Part shown: positions 61,368 through 64,000 of the stretch, piece by piece
How positions within the stretch are numbered: position 1 is the first letter of the stretch
Layout: each line of letters opens with the position of its first letter
Source: Pseudoponticoccus marisrubri
GTDB lineage: Bacteria; Pseudomonadota; Alphaproteobacteria; Rhodobacterales; Rhodobacteraceae
NCBI RefSeq assembly: GCF_001482405.1
Contig: NZ_LPXO01000003.1
Location: 186,001 to 250,000 of the forward strand
Direction: 5' to 3'
DNA length: 64,000 nt
Program-made: the position numbers and the translations under genes
Notes under the pieces: model-generated
Told to the model about the DNA's origin: nothing
Seen by the model: only the letters and a program-made list of their open reading frames with translations
The model's database searches: none

Positions 61368-61462
61368 CCTGTCATATTAATAGATTGACAGCTTGGCAAC
61401 AGCAATGTCACGACTATGGGCACGGCCCCCGGAGGAGGGGGGACGCAACAGGGAGGAACACC

Positions 61463-63388
61463 ATGTCATTCATGACGCGGATCATGCGTCCGGTCTCGGC
61501 GATGGCGGTCTGTGTGGCGCTTGCGCCCCTCGGCGCCTGGGCCTACGAGCAGGCGCCGATGCTGGACGACGCGGTCGCCGCGGGCGAGCTGCCCCCGGTG
61601 GACGAACGCCTGCCGGCCCAACCGGAAGTCATCACACCACTGGAAAGCGTGGGCAATTACGGCGGCACGATCCGCCGGGTGCTGGGCGGCTCGAACGACC
61701 ACAACTCGATCCTGCGCTTCGTGGGGCCGCAGGGGCTGACGCGCTGGAAGCCGGATTTCTCGGGCGTGGTGCCCAACGTGGCCGAAAGCTGGACCACCAG
61801 CGAGGACGGCTCGGAATTCACCTTCAAGCTGCGCGAGGGGATGAAGTGGTCGGACGGCACGCCCTTCACCGCCGATGACATCATGTTCTTCGTCGAGGAC
61901 CTGCTGCACAACGAGGAGTTCTATCCCAACGCGCCCGCGCGCTTCGTTGTCGACGGCGAGCCGATGACCGCCGAGAAGGTCGACGATCACACCGTGACGC
62001 TGAAATTCGCCGCGCCCTACGGCACCTTCCTGACCGAGCTGGCCACGCCCTTGGCACAGGAGCCGGTGCTCTGGGCCAAGCATTTCTGCCAGCAATACCA
62101 CCCCAAGTACAACGAGAACGTGCAGGAGCTGGTGGACGCGACCGAGGCGGTCGAGGACTGGCCCAGCCTGTTCCGGCTGAACTGCGGCGAGGTCGAGGCA
62201 CCCAACCGCTGGGGCAATCCCGACCGCCCGACGCTGGATCCGTGGGTCGTCACCGAGGATGCCTATACCGCCGGCGCAACGCAGGTGGTGATGGAGCGCA
62301 ACCCCTATTTCTGGCAGGTCGACACCGAGGGCAACCAGCTGCCCTATGTCGACACGCTGGAGATGAGCGTGGCGCAGGACAACCAGACGCTGGTGCTCGA
62401 GGCGATCGCGGGCAATATCGACATGCAGCGCCGCCGGATCTCGAACCTCGCCAACAAGCCGGTCTTTGCCGAGAACGCCGAGAAGGCGAATATCGAGATC
62501 CTCGACATGATCAACTCGAACTCGAACAAGATGGCGATCCATTTCAACCACACGCACAAGGACCCGGTCATGCGTGAGGTGATCCGCAACAAGGACGTGC
62601 GCGTGGCGCTCAGCCTTGGCATCGACCGCGAGGAGATCATCGACATCGTCTATCTCGGCCAGGGCGAGCCGTGGCAGATCGGTCCGCGCCCGACCCATCC
62701 GCTCTACAACGAGCAGCTGGGCCGCCAGCACACCGAGTACGATCCCGACCGCGCCAACGAGTTGCTGGACGCTGCCGGGCTGAGCGAGCGCGACGACGAG
62801 GGCTATCGCCTTCTGCCCGACGGGCGCCGCTTCACCTTCAACGTCCAGTATACCGGCATCGAGGAGCCGGACTGGGGTGACGCGCTGGAAATCATCCGCG
62901 AGCAGTGGGAAGAGATCGGCGTCGAGCTGACCTCGAGCTCGGTCGAGCGGTCGATCTACTACAGCCGCGGCGAGGCCAACGAGCATGACTTCATGGTCTG
63001 GGGCGCACCCGGCGGGCTGGACCCGACGCTGAGCCCGCGCGACGTGCTGGCGGTGCATCCGCAGGCCAGCTGGTTCGCCATTCCCTGGACGCGCTGGTAC
63101 CTGTCCGGCGGCGAGCAGGGCGAGGAGCCGACCGAGAGCATGAAGCAGCGGCTGGCGCTCTACGAGGACTTCAAGAAGGAGGCCGACCAGGACAAGGCGC
63201 TGGATATCTTCCGCCAGATCCACCAGATCGCCGCGGAGGAGTTCGAGATCATCGGCGTGACGCTGGCCCCGAACCTGGTGGGCGTGGTCAAGACCAACCT
63301 GCGCAACGTGCCGCGCGCGATGCCGTCCTCGTGGATGTATCCCGACCCGGCGCCGACCCTGCCGCAGACCTACTACTGGGAAGAGTGA
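61463..63388 (+). CDS. ABC transporter substrate-binding protein, long SBP_bac_5 family
   Basis: A 641-residue periplasmic binding protein. Signal peptide about 1-27 (ending AWA-Y), strong GGGAGGA site. It has the Opp family block LREGMKWSDGTPFTADDIMF. Its length (about 75 residues more than the protein at 21.4 kb) and start PLESVGNYGGTIRRVLGG fit the subgroup used for oligosaccharides, such as the Sinorhizobium AgpA galactoside protein. Divergent from the uronate operon, so oligogalacturonide or other uronide import is likely. Permease gene follows. Confidence 0.85.
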   Translation: MSFMTRIMRPVSAMAVCVALAPLGAWAYEQAPMLDDAVAAGELPPVDERLPAQPEVITPLESVGNYGGTIRRVLGGSNDHNSILRFVGPQGLTRWKPDFSGVVPNVAESWTTSEDGSEFTFKLREGMKWSDGTPFTADDIMFFVEDLLHNEEFYPNAPARFVVDGEPMTAEKVDDHTVTLKFAAPYGTFLTELATPLAQEPVLWAKHFCQQYHPKYNENVQELVDATEAVEDWPSLFRLNCGEVEAPNRWGNPDRPTLDPWVVTEDAYTAGATQVVMERNPYFWQVDTEGNQLPYVDTLEMSVAQDNQTLVLEAIAGNIDMQRRRISNLANKPVFAENAEKANIEILDMINSNSNKMAIHFNHTHKDPVMREVIRNKDVRVALSLGIDREEIIDIVYLGQGEPWQIGPRPTHPLYNEQLGRQHTEYDPDRANELLDAAGLSERDDEGYRLLPDGRRFTFNVQYTGIEEPDWGDALEIIREQWEEIGVELTSSSVERSIYYSRGEANEHDFMVWGAPGGLDPTLSPRDVLAVHPQASWFAIPWTRWYLSGGEQGEEPTESMKQRLALYEDFKKEADQDKALDIFRQIHQIAAEEFEIIGVTLAPNLVGVVKTNLRNVPRAMPSSWMYPDPAPTLPQTYYWEE

Positions 63389-63398
63389 TCCCGGTTGT

Positions 63399-63421
63399 GC
63401 GGGGCGGCCTGTCCGCCCCGC
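63399..63421. promoter_or_regulatory. Stem-loop between binding-protein and permease genes
   Basis: GCGGGGCGG (63399-63407) pairs with CCGCCCCGC (63413-63421) around CCTGT, 10 bases past the stop. Same position as the hairpin in the dipeptide-type operon. No T-run, so likely an mRNA-stabilising element that lets some transcription continue. Confidence 0.65.
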
Positions 63422-63512
63422 GCCCGAACGCCGCGCCGCATGGCCCGGCGCAGGGGGACCCGGGTCGGCGCGCCGACCGGTCCCGCCCCTTCGACACACA
63501 GGGCTCAATCAC

Positions 63513-64000
63513 ATGATCTGGCGGTTCATCCTCAAGCGCATCCTCTGGATGGTGCCATTCCTCTTCGCGGTCTCGGTGGTGGCCTTCCTGCTGATCCAGG
63601 CCCCGCCCGGAGACTACCTGACCACCTACATCGCCAAGCTGGGCGAATCCAACGAGGTGCTGGATCAGGCCTCGGTCGAGAACCTGCGCGCGCGCTTCGG
63701 GCTCGATCAGCCGCTCTACGTCCAGTATTTCAAATGGGTGGGCAACCTCGTGCAGGGCGATTTCGGCATGTCCTTCGAATGGCGCCAGCCGGTCTCGGAC
63801 CTTGTCTGGGGGCGCATGGCGCTGACGCTGATGCTGTCCTTCGCCACGCTGCTCTTCACCTGGGCGGTGGCCTTCCCGATCGGCGTCTACTCGGCCGTGC
63901 GCAAGTACTCGGTCGGCGACTACATCGCCACCACGATCGGCTTCATCGGGTTGGCCACGCCGAATTTCCTGCTGGCGCTGATCCTGATGTATGTGGGCGT
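63513..64000 (+). CDS. ABC permease (DppB/OppB family), cut by the right window edge
   Basis: ATG 63513 opens MIWRFILKRILWMVPFLFAV and stays open to the last base (162 codons). It has the N-terminal helix, the PPGDYL motif and periplasmic segment, then a run of helices, as in DppB-type permeases. Partner of the binding protein upstream; the OppC-type permease and ATPase should follow outside the window. Confidence 0.92.
   Translation, partial: MIWRFILKRILWMVPFLFAVSVVAFLLIQAPPGDYLTTYIAKLGESNEVLDQASVENLRARFGLDQPLYVQYFKWVGNLVQGDFGMSFEWRQPVSDLVWGRMALTLMLSFATLLFTWAVAFPIGVYSAVRKYSVGDYIATTIGFIGLATPNFLLALILMYVG

Overview
The window is about 64 kb of dense, GC-rich chromosome with almost every base in a gene. 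Gene content and order point to a marine or soil alphaproteobacterium of the Rhodobacterales (Roseobacter/Paracoccaceae type). The signs are secDF followed by ccmABCDG, a cysG-DUF2849-sulfite reductase-cysH-DUF934 operon with a divergent Lrp-type regulator, an infC that starts on a non-AUG codon, and DUF3422, DUF6314, DUF1223 and YeeE/YedE genes. This is inference from gene content; no rRNA is present.

Layout. 1-6.3 kb: protein export (secD end, secF), a TauE/SafE permease, an Mth938-like protein, then cytochrome c maturation (ccmA, B, C, D, G) and a secreted diheme cytochrome c. 6.3-17.9 kb: housekeeping and envelope genes. These are a 42-residue membrane peptide, acnA, a DUF1223 protein, an LpxL-like acyltransferase lacking its catalytic acid, an isolated fliG, two neighbouring secreted proteins sharing a CX12C motif, purB, a secreted protein with a VHL-like domain, DUF6314 and DUF3422. 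18.0-30.0 kb: a YeeE-type sulfur transporter, a dipeptide-type ABC system (binding protein and two permeases on the minus strand, a fused double ATPase divergent), a lipoprotein of the endonuclease/exonuclease/phosphatase fold and three M20 hydrolases including argE. Together these look like uptake plus hydrolysis of amide-linked compounds. 30.0-38.1 kb: rsgA, a glycosyltransferase, fabF-mltG, infC, an acidic Ala/Asp/Glu repeat membrane protein and ferredoxin-NADP reductase. 38.3-46.1 kb: sulfate assimilation operon, its probable regulator, an agmatinase-type ureohydrolase and guaB.

46.1-56.5 kb looks like an acquired or rearranged segment. It opens with two decayed insertion sequences (IS3 type and IS110 type), then an SDR gene that has lost its N-terminus, a further M20 hydrolase, an MDR/TetR pair with twin operators, and a LysR-MFS-aldo/keto reductase-DJ-1 group that suggests electrophile or aldehyde stress. 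56.5-64 kb is a uronic acid catabolic cluster: uronate dehydrogenase, an enolase-superfamily dehydratase or cycloisomerase, an SMP-30 lactonase, an alpha/beta hydrolase and KdgD. It is divergent from an Opp-type ABC importer whose first permease runs off the right end.

Features that go beyond ordinary annotation are: three intergenic clusters of perfect ~20-bp palindromes; a three-site operator array between cysG and the Lrp gene; the acidic repeat protein with about 430 residues free of Lys and Arg; the AUA start of infC; and several small proteins (42, 50, 51 and 32 residues) that are easily missed.
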